Assembly: GCF_008386695.1 (NCBI RefSeq)
Contig: NZ_VUOC01000001.1
Span: 180,366-244,365, forward strand
DNA: 64,000 bases
Direction of reading: 5' to 3'
Source of the DNA: Chitinophaga agrisoli
GTDB taxonomy: Bacteria > Bacteroidota > Bacteroidia > Chitinophagales > Chitinophagaceae
Shown piece after piece: positions 36,965-45,679 of this stretch; position 1 is the stretch's first letter; the number at the start of each line of letters is the position of its first letter. The notes under the pieces are model-generated. The model did no database searches, was not told the origin of the DNA, and was given only the letters and a program-made list of their open reading frames with translations. The translations under genes and the position numbers were made by a program.

Positions 36965-37408
36965 TCAGGCAGCCAGCGGTTCAACAGCGGCCTTTTTTGT
37001 GTCTTCATTTTCGTATAACATAATACCAGCAAACCCCAGTATCACAAAAAAGATATTAAATACCAGGTGCTGGTTCCAGGTCATATTTTGTAATACGCCC
37101 CCGCAGGAGCAAGGGATATAATCACTAAAATTCAGGATGGCCACTATGTATGCGGTAAACATGGTCATAAGGCTGAACGCTGCATAAAACCCTGCCAGCA
37201 TCCATTTGGGAACAGTCAGCAAGATCACTACCACCAGTTCCACAGCCGGCACCGCCCACGCTACATAACCTGCAAAAGCGGTCAGCAGCGGCGATTTGCC
37301 CAACTCCGTACTGAAGTTGTCATAATCCAGCAGCTTGTTTACACTGGCATATATAAACAGTATAATAAACAGGTAAGCAATAATATCAACAACGGTTTTC
37401 TTCTTCAT
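36965..37408 (-). CDS. DoxX/MauE-like membrane protein
   Basis: This 147-aa protein has four membrane helices (about 8-28, 45-70, 75-97 and 115-135) and the segment CSCGGVLQNMTWNQHLVFN between helices 3 and 4. The pattern matches the MauE/DoxX-like family common in Bacteroidota, where the CxC motif may take part in thiol-disulfide transfer. Start MKKKTVVDIIAYLF at 37408. It stands alone and is convergent with clpP. Function beyond a redox-linked membrane role is unknown. Confidence 0.75.
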   Translation of the reverse strand: MKKKTVVDIIAYLFIILFIYASVNKLLDYDNFSTELGKSPLLTAFAGYVAWAVPAVELVVVILLTVPKWMLAGFYAAFSLMTMFTAYIVAILNFSDYIPCSCGGVLQNMTWNQHLVFNIFFVILGFAGIMLYENEDTKKAAVEPLAA

Positions 37409-37499
37409 AGGGCAAAGATGAACAGTTGATTATTTTGAAGTCAGCATATAAATATATTAATCCTATCAATATCTTTTCGTTAATCTCCGGTTAATGTCA

Positions 37500-37646
37500 C
37501 AGAGACACGATTTGCGGGTATATTAACAGTTACATTAACTATTGATTACCTAATAACAAGATGATAAATCCGAACTTTAATCCGAGGAATTATATATGCA
37601 TATTCGCATCAGTGCGAAGAAAACCGGATCTCACCATCCGGTTTTT
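37500..37646 (+). ncRNA. Candidate small RNA with double hairpin and terminator
   Basis: The 378-bp gap between the MauE-like and acetyltransferase genes holds a stem TTCGCA-TCAG-TGCGAA at about 37602-37617. Four bases later comes a 9-bp stem AAACCGGAT/ATCCGGTTT (37621-37644) that runs into T residues. No protein-coding gene precedes this terminator on the plus strand; a frame of 34 codons from 37561 runs through the hairpin and looks non-coding. A short untranslated transcript is the simplest reading. The 5' end is not defined. Confidence 0.35.
37621..37646 (+). terminator. Intrinsic terminator of the candidate sRNA
   Basis: Stem AAACCGGAT with ATCCGGTTT, 6-nt loop CTCACC, ending in GGTTTTTG. 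Confidence 0.8.
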
Positions 37647-37694
37647 GTTAATTATGAGGGCATAAATCATAACCATGTCTTGATGTAAAACCTG

Positions 37695-37718
37695 CAGCCG
37701 GATAAGTTCATCCGGCTG
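37695..37718. repeat. Inverted repeat upstream of the acetyltransferase gene
   Basis: CAGCCGGAT and ATCCGGCTG form a perfect 9-bp stem around AAGTTC. It shares the CCGGAT/ATCCGG core with the terminator 70 bp upstream but has no T tract. It could be a second terminator or a regulator site. Confidence 0.5.
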
Positions 37719-37786
37719 TTCCATTATTAGGCCCTAAGCCATTTAAATGCTGTAAATTCGGGCTCAGCTGATCAACCGTCCCCAAC

Positions 37787-38524
37787 ATGCAAATAACCGT
37801 CATAAAAACCGAATTGCCGGAAGTTGCAGCCTTCCGTCTCCTGTTCCTCCAGGAAAATGATTTTCAATTTGTGCATAACAAATGCCACCTGTATGGCTGG
37901 GCAGATACATACCTGCTGCTGGCAGATGGGAAACGGATAGGGTATGCCGCCGTATGGGGACAGGAAAGCCGGGAAGAGCGGGATGCCGTCTTTGAGTTCT
38001 ATGTGATCCCTGCTTTCCGGAAAGCGGCCAATCTCATTTTCCCGGAGTTGCTGGCCGTATGCGGCGCTCCTTATATAGAATGCCAGAGCAATGACCATTT
38101 GCTAAGTTCCATGTTATATGAACATGCCCATCATATCAACGCAGAAGCCATCCTGTTCGAAGAACATTATACTACACAACTAACCGTCCCGGACATTACA
38201 TTCCGCAGGCTACCCAATGCCACAGATACCGCAGACAATGCGGGCGGTTATGTGCTGGAACGGCAGAATGAGCTCGTGGCCGATGGCGGTTTTATGCTGA
38301 ATTATAATATGCCCTATGCAGATATCTATATGAACGTGATGGAAGGCCATCGCCGGCAGGGCCTGGGCAGTTATATTGTACAGGAACTGAAACGCGAGGC
38401 CTACCTGATGGGCCGGGTGCCGGCGGCCCGCTGTAATATCCGTAACCAGGCGTCCAAAGCCACCCTGCTTAAGGCCGGCTTCCGTAATTGTGGAGTAATA
38501 ATGAAAGGCGAAGTAAGAAGGTAA
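37787..38524 (+). CDS. GNAT-family N-acetyltransferase
   Basis: The 245-aa protein has its acyl-CoA-binding GNAT core in the C-terminal half: MLNYNMPYADIYMNVMEGH, then HRRQGLGSYIVQELKREAY, the R/Q-x-x-G-x-G motif A at about 189-199. NIRNQASKATLLKAGF is motif B. The N-terminal half has a weaker, similar alpha/beta layout (KRIGYAAVWG), so it may be a tandem GNAT with one dead half. Substrate is unknown. It lies 55 bp before the deacetylase gene but has no shared pathway that I can see. Confidence 0.78.
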   Translation: MQITVIKTELPEVAAFRLLFLQENDFQFVHNKCHLYGWADTYLLLADGKRIGYAAVWGQESREERDAVFEFYVIPAFRKAANLIFPELLAVCGAPYIECQSNDHLLSSMLYEHAHHINAEAILFEEHYTTQLTVPDITFRRLPNATDTADNAGGYVLERQNELVADGGFMLNYNMPYADIYMNVMEGHRRQGLGSYIVQELKREAYLMGRVPAARCNIRNQASKATLLKAGFRNCGVIMKGEVRR

Positions 38525-38578
38525 TATAGGAAATCCCATTTTTTGCTTACTTTTCTACACAGCTAATCTTTCCCCGTT

Positions 38579-39466
38579 ATGAAAAAAATGCTTTTCTCCC
38601 TCTTTGCCGCCTTACTCTTACATACTGCCTTACAGGCCCAAAAGAACGCGCCGCAAGTGTTACTGCGACTTGATGATAATGGCATGAACCACGCAGTTAC
38701 CATGGCCATACAACAGGTGGCCGCCACCGGCATCCATTTTTCCTCTTCTGTGATGTTTGCCTGCCCGTGGTACCAGGAGGCAGTAGCAATGCTGAAAAAA
38801 TATCCCAACGTATCCGTAGGCGTGCACCTGGTGCTCAACAGCGAATGGAAGTACTATCGCTGGGGCCCTGTATTGGGCCAGACCGCAGTACCCAGCATTG
38901 TAGACAGTAATGGTTATTTTTATCCTTCGACGAAAGAGTTCCTGGAAAGCCATTATAAACTGGAAGATGTAGAGAACGAGCTGGCAGCCCAGATCGAGCG
39001 CGCCCTCCGCTCCGGGCTTAAGATCGATTATATAGACTATCATATGGGCACTGCCGTATCCACACCGGAACTGCGCGGTATTATAGAAAAACTGGCTAAA
39101 CGTTACCAGCTGGGTATATCCCGTTACTTTGGAGAAAACTATCAGACCATGTTTGATGTGTCTGTGGCAGATAAGAAAAAAGAGTTCCTGAAACGCCTGA
39201 GCGCCCTGCAGCCGGATAAAGTGAACCTGCAGGTGCTGCATGTGGCACAGGCCACTCCGGAGATGAACGCGCTGGTGGATATGAATAATAAAGACCAGCA
39301 TTCCGCTTCACAGCCACTGGTAGCCATGCACCGGTCCACAGAGCTGGGCATGGTATTATCGCCGGAGTTCCAGCGCCTGGTAAAGACCGGAGCGATTAAA
39401 CTGGTAACATATAAAGACCTGGTGGCGGAAAAGGGTCTGGAGAGTATGAAGGCGCCGGCGCAGTAA
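38579..39466 (+). CDS. Secreted ChbG/YdjC-type polysaccharide deacetylase
   Basis: The 295-aa protein has a signal peptide (1-20, ALQAQ) and the ChbG/HpnK (YdjC) fold. Metal-site residues are visible: Asp32-Asp33 (LLRLDDNGMN), His83 (VGVHLVLNSEW) and His155 (DYIDYHMGTA). Family members remove acetyl groups from chito-oligosaccharides or related amino sugars. Since the window also encodes a large chitinase, a role with chitin fragments is plausible but they are 26 kb apart. It ends 15 bp from the convergent gene at 39482. Confidence 0.82.
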   Translation: MKKMLFSLFAALLLHTALQAQKNAPQVLLRLDDNGMNHAVTMAIQQVAATGIHFSSSVMFACPWYQEAVAMLKKYPNVSVGVHLVLNSEWKYYRWGPVLGQTAVPSIVDSNGYFYPSTKEFLESHYKLEDVENELAAQIERALRSGLKIDYIDYHMGTAVSTPELRGIIEKLAKRYQLGISRYFGENYQTMFDVSVADKKKEFLKRLSALQPDKVNLQVLHVAQATPEMNALVDMNNKDQHSASQPLVAMHRSTELGMVLSPEFQRLVKTGAIKLVTYKDLVAEKGLESMKAPAQ

Positions 39467-39481
39467 AGCAGCTACCGCAGG

Positions 39482-40192
39482 TTAAAAATGCGCGCTGGTC
39501 AGAGATAAAACGCCAAATAAAAGCGCATATACCGGCGTTGCAATACCCAGGAAAAGAGACGGAACCAGCCATAACAAAACGGCAGCACAACCTGTAAACA
39601 GTATATATTTCCCATGCCTGCGGGCGCGATCGCTAAAGGCGTATGCACGGCTGCCATCCGGCAAGGTCTTTTTAGTTCTTAGCATAAAGAACCCAATAAA
39701 CAATCCCAACGCGCCAAGAAATGCCGCAGACAGGTACCCAATAAAGATCCAGAGGTTATTGCCATTATCCGGCTTTGCCAATGATCTGATCCGTTGCTGA
39801 TCAATACGCTCCAGGTCTGCATCCGTTAATTCAATGCCCCTTGTTTTAAGCAGGTGAAGCGCCAGGGCATAATCATAATTACCCCATTCATCTTTTTTCT
39901 CTATGACCTCCATCAGCTCCTCATCAGAAAAAGACAACAGATAATAATTCTCCTCCACCTCATGCAGTTTCACGTCTATTGACTCACGCACCAATGTTTC
40001 TGCTGTTTTGAAAGCGCCGGACGGGATCTTTACCCAATACGCCGGATCAAACTGCTGACCGATAAGGTTAGTATCCAGTAATGCTTTGTTGATCTCCAGC
40101 TGGCTGGGGATATTGTGGGTATCCAATAACTGTTGTATGGCCTGGGCTTCTTCCAGGGATTCGAGCTTCCGGAATGTGAGATATTGCGACAT
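39482..40192 (-). CDS. DUF2007-like protein with two C-terminal membrane helices
   Basis: This 236-aa protein has a soluble N-terminus (YLTFRKLESLEEAQAIQQLL, then NIPSQLE), a pattern like the DUF2007 putative signal-transducing fold. A middle helical part (EWGNYDYALALHLLKTRGIEL) and two hydrophobic segments (about 150-172 and 198-232) follow. The ATG at 40192 was chosen over one at 40267 because the longer form adds a hydrophobic, Phe-rich leader that crosses the terminator at 40233-40272. No function is known. It is common in Bacteroidota genomes and probably unrelated to the tail locus beside it. Confidence 0.7.
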   Translation of the reverse strand: MSQYLTFRKLESLEEAQAIQQLLDTHNIPSQLEINKALLDTNLIGQQFDPAYWVKIPSGAFKTAETLVRESIDVKLHEVEENYYLLSFSDEELMEVIEKKDEWGNYDYALALHLLKTRGIELTDADLERIDQQRIRSLAKPDNGNNLWIFIGYLSAAFLGALGLFIGFFMLRTKKTLPDGSRAYAFSDRARRHGKYILFTGCAAVLLWLVPSLFLGIATPVYALLFGVLSLTSAHF

Positions 40193-40211
40193 ATAGGTAA
40201 GGGATATTCCG

Positions 40212-40219
40212 CAAAAGTA
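40212..40219 (-). promoter_or_regulatory. Candidate -7 element for the gene at 40192
   Basis: The minus strand reads TACTTTTG, an exact TAnnTTTG match, 20 bp before the start codon. No TTG is found at the -33 position. Confidence 0.4.
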
Positions 40220-40232
40220 ATATTTCAGGGTT

Positions 40233-40272
40233 AAAAAAAAGCGGAATGGTTTTAACGTAAAAACCATTCCGC
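40233..40272 (-). terminator. Terminator of the contractile-tail operon
   Basis: A 13-bp perfect stem (GCGGAATGGTTTT with AAAACCATTCCGC, plus-strand 40241-40253 and 40260-40272) is followed on the minus strand by eight T. It sits 20 bp after the last tail gene and marks the end of the 13-kb transcript. Confidence 0.93.
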
Positions 40273-40292
40273 CTGCTTATCTATCAAACAAC

Positions 40293-42647
40293 TCACCCGG
40301 CCTGCGGTTGAGGATAACCTTTCAACCCGCCAAAGGGATCAGTTTCAGCTACCAGCCGGATCGTACCACCCGCCTCTTCATCGGTAAAAGGAGTATGCGC
40401 TATTTTCCTGATCAGCATCCGCTGGTACTCCCAATTGGCTTGTCCAGCCCATGCCTGATCAGGAGCTACTTTCCATGGGTAGTCTTCACTGGGCAGCGAT
40501 GGGAATTTAAGACCTATATTCCATCTGCCTGCCACATCCGGGACAAAATGCCGGTTTACCTGTACCATTACGCCATCCACATAAAATTCTACCCTGTCCG
40601 CATACCAGTCAAACCTGAATTCATGGAACTTCCCGTCCCAGATATCTTTTCCAACGCTTGCAGGCATAGACAGATTATCCGCTCCGTAGCTACTGAGACC
40701 GTCGCTCTCCCCCACCTGGCCTTTCCAGTTGCTGCAACGCACAGTGTCTTTCCGGGGGCCGTAAGCCTCGTGTGGATCTACGCTTATTTGGGCCCAGCTT
40801 TCCAGTAATTGTGGCGCGGCCGGATTATTTAACTGCCAGATGCCGTCTTTCGTTGGTTCGGGATCCCCTTCCACCGCCGCACATTCGCCGGCCCAGGCAA
40901 TGTAATAACCAGCAGAAAGCATGTCCTCAACAGAAGAAAAGAACGCGTTAGCATTAGTGCTGGGGAGCTCCATGTCGATCTCGCTTTTTGCTACCACATA
41001 GGCGCCACCACTATATTGGTCGCCCTCGCTATATAACCCTTGTGCCAGTAATTCCGCATAACGCGGGTCCCTGTCGTATGCCTTTACATAGTGAGAGATC
41101 CAGAATGAAGGAGCAACGCCTATTTCAGCAGGCAGCATGGCCTCTACTACATAACGGCCATAACCGTAATAATCTCTGGAAGATAGCGCCGCGCCCACTC
41201 TTGTGGTCCAGGGCAAAGGGGTGAAGGGGTCTTCCGGCAGATCATGGTATTTTGGGGCCCCATCTTCTGTAAATCCTTGTGAGCGGCCATCATAACGATC
41301 TCCATGCGCTTCAAGCACAAGCAGGTTATCCTGCACATAAATGTGTTTGGAAGATACGCCTCCATCAGCGCTGCTCCAGCCCTTTGACATGGAATTGAAT
41401 ACGGTCCGGATGGCATCCGGAGACTCGCCGTCTTCTTCACTCACGAAATCAAGCGTTATGGGATCCTCTACTTTCTCCATGGATAATATCTCGATCTCCA
41501 CGGGAGTACTTTTGCCAGTACTGTCTTCGATATAAAACAGTTGGTTTCCGGTAGGCACATCCGCAGGCAGCGTATAAACAATCCGGCCATTCTCCAGCGT
41601 GATCATGTTCTCCAGCGGGATGCTGTATTTATCGTTAAAGCTATTGCTGTACTCCAATATGCCAACAGGATAAGGTGTATGCTGGTATTTTTGGGCAATA
41701 CTGTTATCCATAGCAACGGAACTGAAGTAGATGTTGCTGAAGACGCCTCCGGCAGCACCAATATTTGCAACTGGCTGAAAATCGTCCGGAAGCGCAGTGG
41801 CCGCAGTAAATGCGCCTGTAAATGTATTAGCGCCATTCAGCCATAGCTGCGATCCGGTAGCATCACTGGGGCGGTAGATCAGTACCTGGTTCCATGCATC
41901 TGTGTTAATTGTATTGGTGCTGATGAGCTCCTGCTCAATAGCATCCTTATGATGGCGCCAATGCACCTTTTTCGTATCACAGTTAACATACACAGACACG
42001 CCATTGTTAAAGAACGGGAACTGTTGAATGTCCATCAGCGGCCACATACCTGTAGTTGGCAGATCTGCGGCAGCCACATAGAAATGTACGCCGATTGCGA
42101 ACCGGGCGCTTAAATTAAGCAGGAATGTATTATTGAAACGACAGAATATACCGCCTGAGTTCACCTTTAAACCTGGCAGGCCTTCCTTTCTCGCCCACTC
42201 CCAGTCATTTGGCGTGTTCACTTCGTCGTTGCCCCCAGCCCAATCCTCAGTGGTGTATGCCAGGCTGTAATAACCGCCATCCCTGGAAGGCAGCATGGCA
42301 TCCCTGAAATTGGCAGTGCTGGTGTAGGTCAATTGGGAACCTGGGTAGTATGCTTTAGGGAGGGTTTCGATCTCGAATATGCCCGGTGTAGTAAATGACA
42401 TGGTGGCCTGTCCTCCTTCAGTGTCATTATTGTAAAGGGCGAACACATAGTCCGTTGCGTTATCCAGGTCATTTATCACCGGCGGGTTTAATATGGTGCC
42501 ATCGGGATATACCAGCAGATCGTCCGCAATGGTCATATAGTTTGCATTGATCTCTTCGTTTCTATTCAGGATGCGCAGCGTCATCAGCTGTGGCAGGGAT
42601 GGCTGCTTGCCAGTTTCCCAGTATATTTTTCCTAGTTTAATGTTCAT
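40293..42647 (-). CDS. Tail-tip/fibre protein with LamG-like and GH16 hydrolase domains
   Basis: The 784-aa protein is the last gene of the tail operon. No signal peptide. In order: an N-terminal fibronectin-like part (about 2-90), a concanavalin/LamG-like domain (about 110-325), an Ig-like linker (about 330-395) and a GH16-type jelly-roll (about 400-765). The GH16 motif is complete, E556-I-D558-M-E560 (SEIDMELPS). GYGRYVVEAMLP and APSFWIS come before it, and FHEFRFDWYADRVEFYVDG after it, all typical of the family. The likely role is binding and cutting a surface polysaccharide at the tip of the tail. Start 42647 (MNIKLGKIYWE) is preferred over 42665. The enzyme's polymer is unknown. Family and position are seen; the depolymerase role is inference. 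Confidence 0.82.
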   Translation of the reverse strand: MNIKLGKIYWETGKQPSLPQLMTLRILNRNEEINANYMTIADDLLVYPDGTILNPPVINDLDNATDYVFALYNNDTEGGQATMSFTTPGIFEIETLPKAYYPGSQLTYTSTANFRDAMLPSRDGGYYSLAYTTEDWAGGNDEVNTPNDWEWARKEGLPGLKVNSGGIFCRFNNTFLLNLSARFAIGVHFYVAAADLPTTGMWPLMDIQQFPFFNNGVSVYVNCDTKKVHWRHHKDAIEQELISTNTINTDAWNQVLIYRPSDATGSQLWLNGANTFTGAFTAATALPDDFQPVANIGAAGGVFSNIYFSSVAMDNSIAQKYQHTPYPVGILEYSNSFNDKYSIPLENMITLENGRIVYTLPADVPTGNQLFYIEDSTGKSTPVEIEILSMEKVEDPITLDFVSEEDGESPDAIRTVFNSMSKGWSSADGGVSSKHIYVQDNLLVLEAHGDRYDGRSQGFTEDGAPKYHDLPEDPFTPLPWTTRVGAALSSRDYYGYGRYVVEAMLPAEIGVAPSFWISHYVKAYDRDPRYAELLAQGLYSEGDQYSGGAYVVAKSEIDMELPSTNANAFFSSVEDMLSAGYYIAWAGECAAVEGDPEPTKDGIWQLNNPAAPQLLESWAQISVDPHEAYGPRKDTVRCSNWKGQVGESDGLSSYGADNLSMPASVGKDIWDGKFHEFRFDWYADRVEFYVDGVMVQVNRHFVPDVAGRWNIGLKFPSLPSEDYPWKVAPDQAWAGQANWEYQRMLIRKIAHTPFTDEEAGGTIRLVAETDPFGGLKGYPQPQAG

Positions 42648-42670
42648 TTTTAGATAATTTAACAAGACAA

Positions 42671-43126
42671 CTAAACGAAGTAGTCAATTTCGAAGGCAGC
42701 CATTGCGCCAGGATTGCTGACAATACCTTTCGTCATGTATAATCTGAACCAGCGGTTACCTTCCTGGTCAAATTTCTCATACAGCTCTCCACCGCCTGTT
42801 ATAAGCGGGCAGATCACCTGGGCGCCCGGCAGTGCGGCGGGGTACTGTGCGTTCAACTGATCGTCAGACAATGGCGACAGTACATCCGGTCTTACTATTT
42901 TCGCCCGGCTGGCCGTCATCGCCTGTACCTGCTGATAAAGGATAAGATATGACTCCTGGTCGGCCTTACTGTCTACCAGGCTGCGCAGCCCGGTCATACT
43001 GTCTATATCCAGTTTGTCTTCTGTCTTATGTACAAAGCTGTCAAGCCAGTCCCAGAATTGGTCCTGTGTGGGATACTTTCCCGTTTGAAACCAGTTTTTT
43101 AAATTATTGCGTTCACGTATTGCCAT
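42671..43126 (-). CDS. Tail fibre-associated protein
   Basis: The 151-aa protein starts with RNNLKNWFQTGKYPTQDQFW and DSFVHKTED, a motif seen at the start of fibre and spike proteins in Bacteroidota phages and tail-like elements. A short C-terminal beta-rich part follows (VICPLITGGGELYEKFDQEG). It is encoded between the collar-type protein and the GH16 fibre and probably links the fibre to the baseplate or helps trimer formation. The exact function is not known. Confidence 0.6.
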   Translation of the reverse strand: MAIRERNNLKNWFQTGKYPTQDQFWDWLDSFVHKTEDKLDIDSMTGLRSLVDSKADQESYLILYQQVQAMTASRAKIVRPDVLSPLSDDQLNAQYPAALPGAQVICPLITGGGELYEKFDQEGNRWFRLYMTKGIVSNPGAMAAFEIDYFV

Positions 43127-43130
43127 GTGG

Positions 43131-44036
43131 TTATAATTTCATTATCCAGAGAGTTACAAAGTAAGGAGGGCGGTTCTCATGCGCCGCACCGTCTCCTGTG
43201 TTCGTTGTGTCAAAGGTTGTCAGGAAACTAGGATCAGGCTCTACCCGCTTGTGCATGTAGAAATTGTCAGTGGAATACTTTGTCCCAGACCCTGTAATGC
43301 TTCCGCCTTGGCCTAGAGTAATACTCACTTGAAGCAGCGGATTTCCGCGCGCGGACACCTGTGTAGCGCCTGTATGCATGTGAGGCGGCAGTTGCCCAAC
43401 AGAAAGGGATACAAATTCCTGTCCGCCAACAACACCCGTTTTATTATAATCTGCTTTGGATGCATCATATCCCACAGCAAACCTGCCACCGCGGTTCTGC
43501 GTGCCGTTGTTGCCGTTACAGATAGCCCAACCGGCCCTTTCATTTATACCCAGGCCGGTATTGTCAAAGTTTGCCTGCATGTAAGCGGCATCGCAATCCA
43601 CCTCAATAACATCCCCTCTCTTCCATATCCTTGACAGTTGGGCATTCATCGCATCTATTATGCTTTTCATCCCGGTGAGTGTACCTATACGCTGCAGATT
43701 GCTGTAGGGGATACCACCGGCCGCAAAACGCGCGCTACGGGTAAAGTACACGGTACGGCTTACCTGGTCAGCGAAGATCCTGTCTTCCGTATTTTCTTCA
43801 ATGATCCAGGTAGATTGTTTGGGGCCGCCTGTAAACGGCAGCAATTCACCGTTATAGCTGATCCAGCCGCCTGCCACCGTATCCCCTGTATCTTCCATAC
43901 CGGCCACTATTACAGCGTCCCCTGCCAGCCTGGCCAATGCGGCCAGCGCATTCCGGTACGACTGCTGCATAAAGTCCAGCGTGTACTGGGTCATGGGAAA
44001 TCCGCCCAGATTTGTTAATTGTTCTACTTTGTTCAT
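43131..44036 (-). CDS. Phage tail-collar-type fibre protein
   Basis: The 301-aa protein has a C-terminal phage tail-collar-like domain (about 150-301): GWAICNGNNGTQNRGGRFAVG, LSVGQLPPHMH, then HENRPPYFVTLWIMKL. This is the classic end of collar-domain fibres. The N-terminal half (FMQQSYRNALAALARLAGDAVIV) is alpha-helical and probably attaches to the baseplate. The His in PPHMH is typical of metal-binding collar domains. Its start overlaps the upstream gene's stop by 4 bp. It is one of two candidate receptor-binding proteins in the locus, with the GH16 protein. Confidence 0.82.
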   Translation of the reverse strand: MNKVEQLTNLGGFPMTQYTLDFMQQSYRNALAALARLAGDAVIVAGMEDTGDTVAGGWISYNGELLPFTGGPKQSTWIIEENTEDRIFADQVSRTVYFTRSARFAAGGIPYSNLQRIGTLTGMKSIIDAMNAQLSRIWKRGDVIEVDCDAAYMQANFDNTGLGINERAGWAICNGNNGTQNRGGRFAVGYDASKADYNKTGVVGGQEFVSLSVGQLPPHMHTGATQVSARGNPLLQVSITLGQGGSITGSGTKYSTDNFYMHKRVEPDPSFLTTFDTTNTGDGAAHENRPPYFVTLWIMKL

Positions 44037-44518
44037 ACTTTTTGAATTTTATAGCGCTTCCCGGCCAGTTTATAGTTGTCGATCAATGCGGTCATCTCAT
44101 TTTCATTATAGGTCAGATCTGACGGCGCCAACACAAAGAAGTCAACCGATCCGCCGCCTATTTCAGCATCCGTAAAAAGATGCACCGGCCTGTTCTCTGC
44201 TTCCGTATAAATGTATACCGGCTTAAGCTCCTGCTCCTGGTAGATATATTCGGACGTAAGCACGACTGCATCCTTGATACTGATCCTCCGCCCCGCTATA
44301 TCATACCGGTCATTGAGCAGCTTCTCCAGGTACACCACCTGCGGCGTGATAGAAAGCCGGTAAAGATTAGCATCTCTATTGCGCCGGAACTGCTGGTACA
44401 GATAGTTGACCGGATTGGTTAAAGCCTGTAGCCAGGCTACGTGTTTTACTGTCCGCAGTCGTGGTGGTAACAGGAGCCTGACCAGTTTTGGAAGATCTAC
44501 ATCAAATGGTTTACTCAT
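44033..44518 (-). CDS. Baseplate wedge-like protein (gpI-like position)
   Basis: The 161-aa protein has no strong motif (PKLVRLLLPPRLRTVKHVAWLQALTNPVNYLYQQF). It lies directly after the gpJ-like gene with a 4-bp overlap and before the collar fibre, the place that gpI takes in P2-like tails. Its size fits that role. A baseplate-to-fibre adaptor function is inferred from gene order. Confidence 0.55.
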   Translation of the reverse strand: MSKPFDVDLPKLVRLLLPPRLRTVKHVAWLQALTNPVNYLYQQFRRNRDANLYRLSITPQVVYLEKLLNDRYDIAGRRISIKDAVVLTSEYIYQEQELKPVYIYTEAENRPVHLFTDAEIGGGSVDFFVLAPSDLTYNENEMTALIDNYKLAGKRYKIQKV

Positions 44519-45360
44519 AGGATTACACTTTGTGGGAAATATTTGATCTGCAGATCGGCGTCATTATCCACGATCCTCAGGTAACCCGCGTCAGGGCTGT
44601 ATTGTACGTCAATCTCCGTAAAAGGGAGGTCGCCGTATCTTGCCTGTGCGTGCCTGATGTGAGGGATCACTACGCCGTCTACCTGTTGTATGGCATCTAC
44701 GAGATAGGCCAGTACCATGGTGCCGTTAAAGGGGAGGTTCCGCAGGTACTCCTTTATCCTCTTTCCAACAGGATCCGGATCTGTACCGTCCAGCCTGGCG
44801 CCGTTGCCATCCAGTACAAGTGGATTATAGTAAATGTCCATCTCAAGCCGGAGGGGGTCTGCTACCAGGCTATCTATGATCAGGGGGGTAACGCCAGCAT
44901 CCTTGATACGGTTCATATACTCCGTAAAGGCCTGCAACTCCACATCAGACAGAGCGCCCAGGTCATCCTCATTGATCTTTGCCACTTTGATCCGGAGGCC
45001 TCTTTCCTGCTCTACTACCGCACTAAAAGCAATGATCTTCCTGGCGGCTATCTCATCTTCAGAGAGACGGGAGTTATCATAATAATCCTCCTCAGGTATC
45101 AGATCAGAGCCATGCTGAAAATCCCTTGCTTTATTGGCATACCAGCGCAAGCTATGCGGCGCTTTTTCATTGATGAGGGTATTTACCTCAGTCCTGTGAA
45201 GATCAAACAGGTTTTCAAGCACCCATACGGTTACGGCTACGATGTAGGTCCACATCCGCCATATGGCCGTTTTACTGGTGCTGTTCAGATCAGCCAGACC
45301 ATCCGTTGCCGCCATTCTGTTAATAATATCATCCTGTATTTCGGTGATTGTTCTTGCCAT
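44515..45360 (-). CDS. Baseplate J/gp47-like protein
   Basis: The 281-aa protein matches the baseplate J (T4 gp6/P2 gpJ-like) type in length and layout. The N-terminal RTITEIQDDIINRMAATDGLADLNSTSKTAIWRMW helix, EVNTLINEKAPHSLRWYANKA, a middle domain (KDAGVTPLIIDSLVADPLRLEMDIYYNP) and a C-terminal part with GTMVLAYLVDAIQQVDGV are typical of Bacteroidota tail-locus J proteins. It would form the wedge ring that opens when the sheath contracts. It overlaps the next gene by 4 bp. Confidence 0.75.
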   Translation of the reverse strand: MARTITEIQDDIINRMAATDGLADLNSTSKTAIWRMWTYIVAVTVWVLENLFDLHRTEVNTLINEKAPHSLRWYANKARDFQHGSDLIPEEDYYDNSRLSEDEIAARKIIAFSAVVEQERGLRIKVAKINEDDLGALSDVELQAFTEYMNRIKDAGVTPLIIDSLVADPLRLEMDIYYNPLVLDGNGARLDGTDPDPVGKRIKEYLRNLPFNGTMVLAYLVDAIQQVDGVVIPHIRHAQARYGDLPFTEIDVQYSPDAGYLRIVDNDADLQIKYFPQSVIL

Positions 45361-45382
45361 AATAATATTTTTACGCTTGTTT

Positions 45383-45679
45383 TTAACTTACACGGAAATC
45401 TACCTGTATCGCCATGTAGCCCATCCCGGTTTTTACGACTGCTTCGTCTGCCAATGTGTAACCATTAGCAGGTATCACCTGTTCATCTTTCAACGTCTGG
45501 AACGTACGCCGGTCTGCAATCTCTACATCAGGCGCCCATAAGGCGCTGCCTGATACCAGATCGTCCGTAATACTGATCCCATTTGCCAGAGCGAAATCGA
45601 AGAGTGCGTTAATGCTGCCTGTACGCTGCATGGATAGGTCCATCAGGCATTGATGGGGTTTTACGTTAACTGTTTCCAT
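45383..45679 (-). CDS. Small LysM-like baseplate protein
   Basis: The 98-aa protein contains KPHQCLMDLSMQRTGSINAL, then FDFALANGISITDDLVSGSAL. This pattern resembles LysM/tail protein X modules, which bind the hub and tape measure. The ATG at 45679 is preferred over a TTG at 45691, since it gives METVNVKPHQ. Overlap with the upstream gene is 14 bp. A role at the hub is inferred from similarity of pattern and order. Confidence 0.55.
   Translation of the reverse strand: METVNVKPHQCLMDLSMQRTGSINALFDFALANGISITDDLVSGSALWAPDVEIADRRTFQTLKDEQVIPANGYTLADEAVVKTGMGYMAIQVDFRVS

Noticed and set aside
44530-45468. 312-codon plus-strand frame opposite the J-like and LysM-like tail genes
   Set aside because: It crosses two tail genes with 4-bp overlap organisation and shows no family resemblance.
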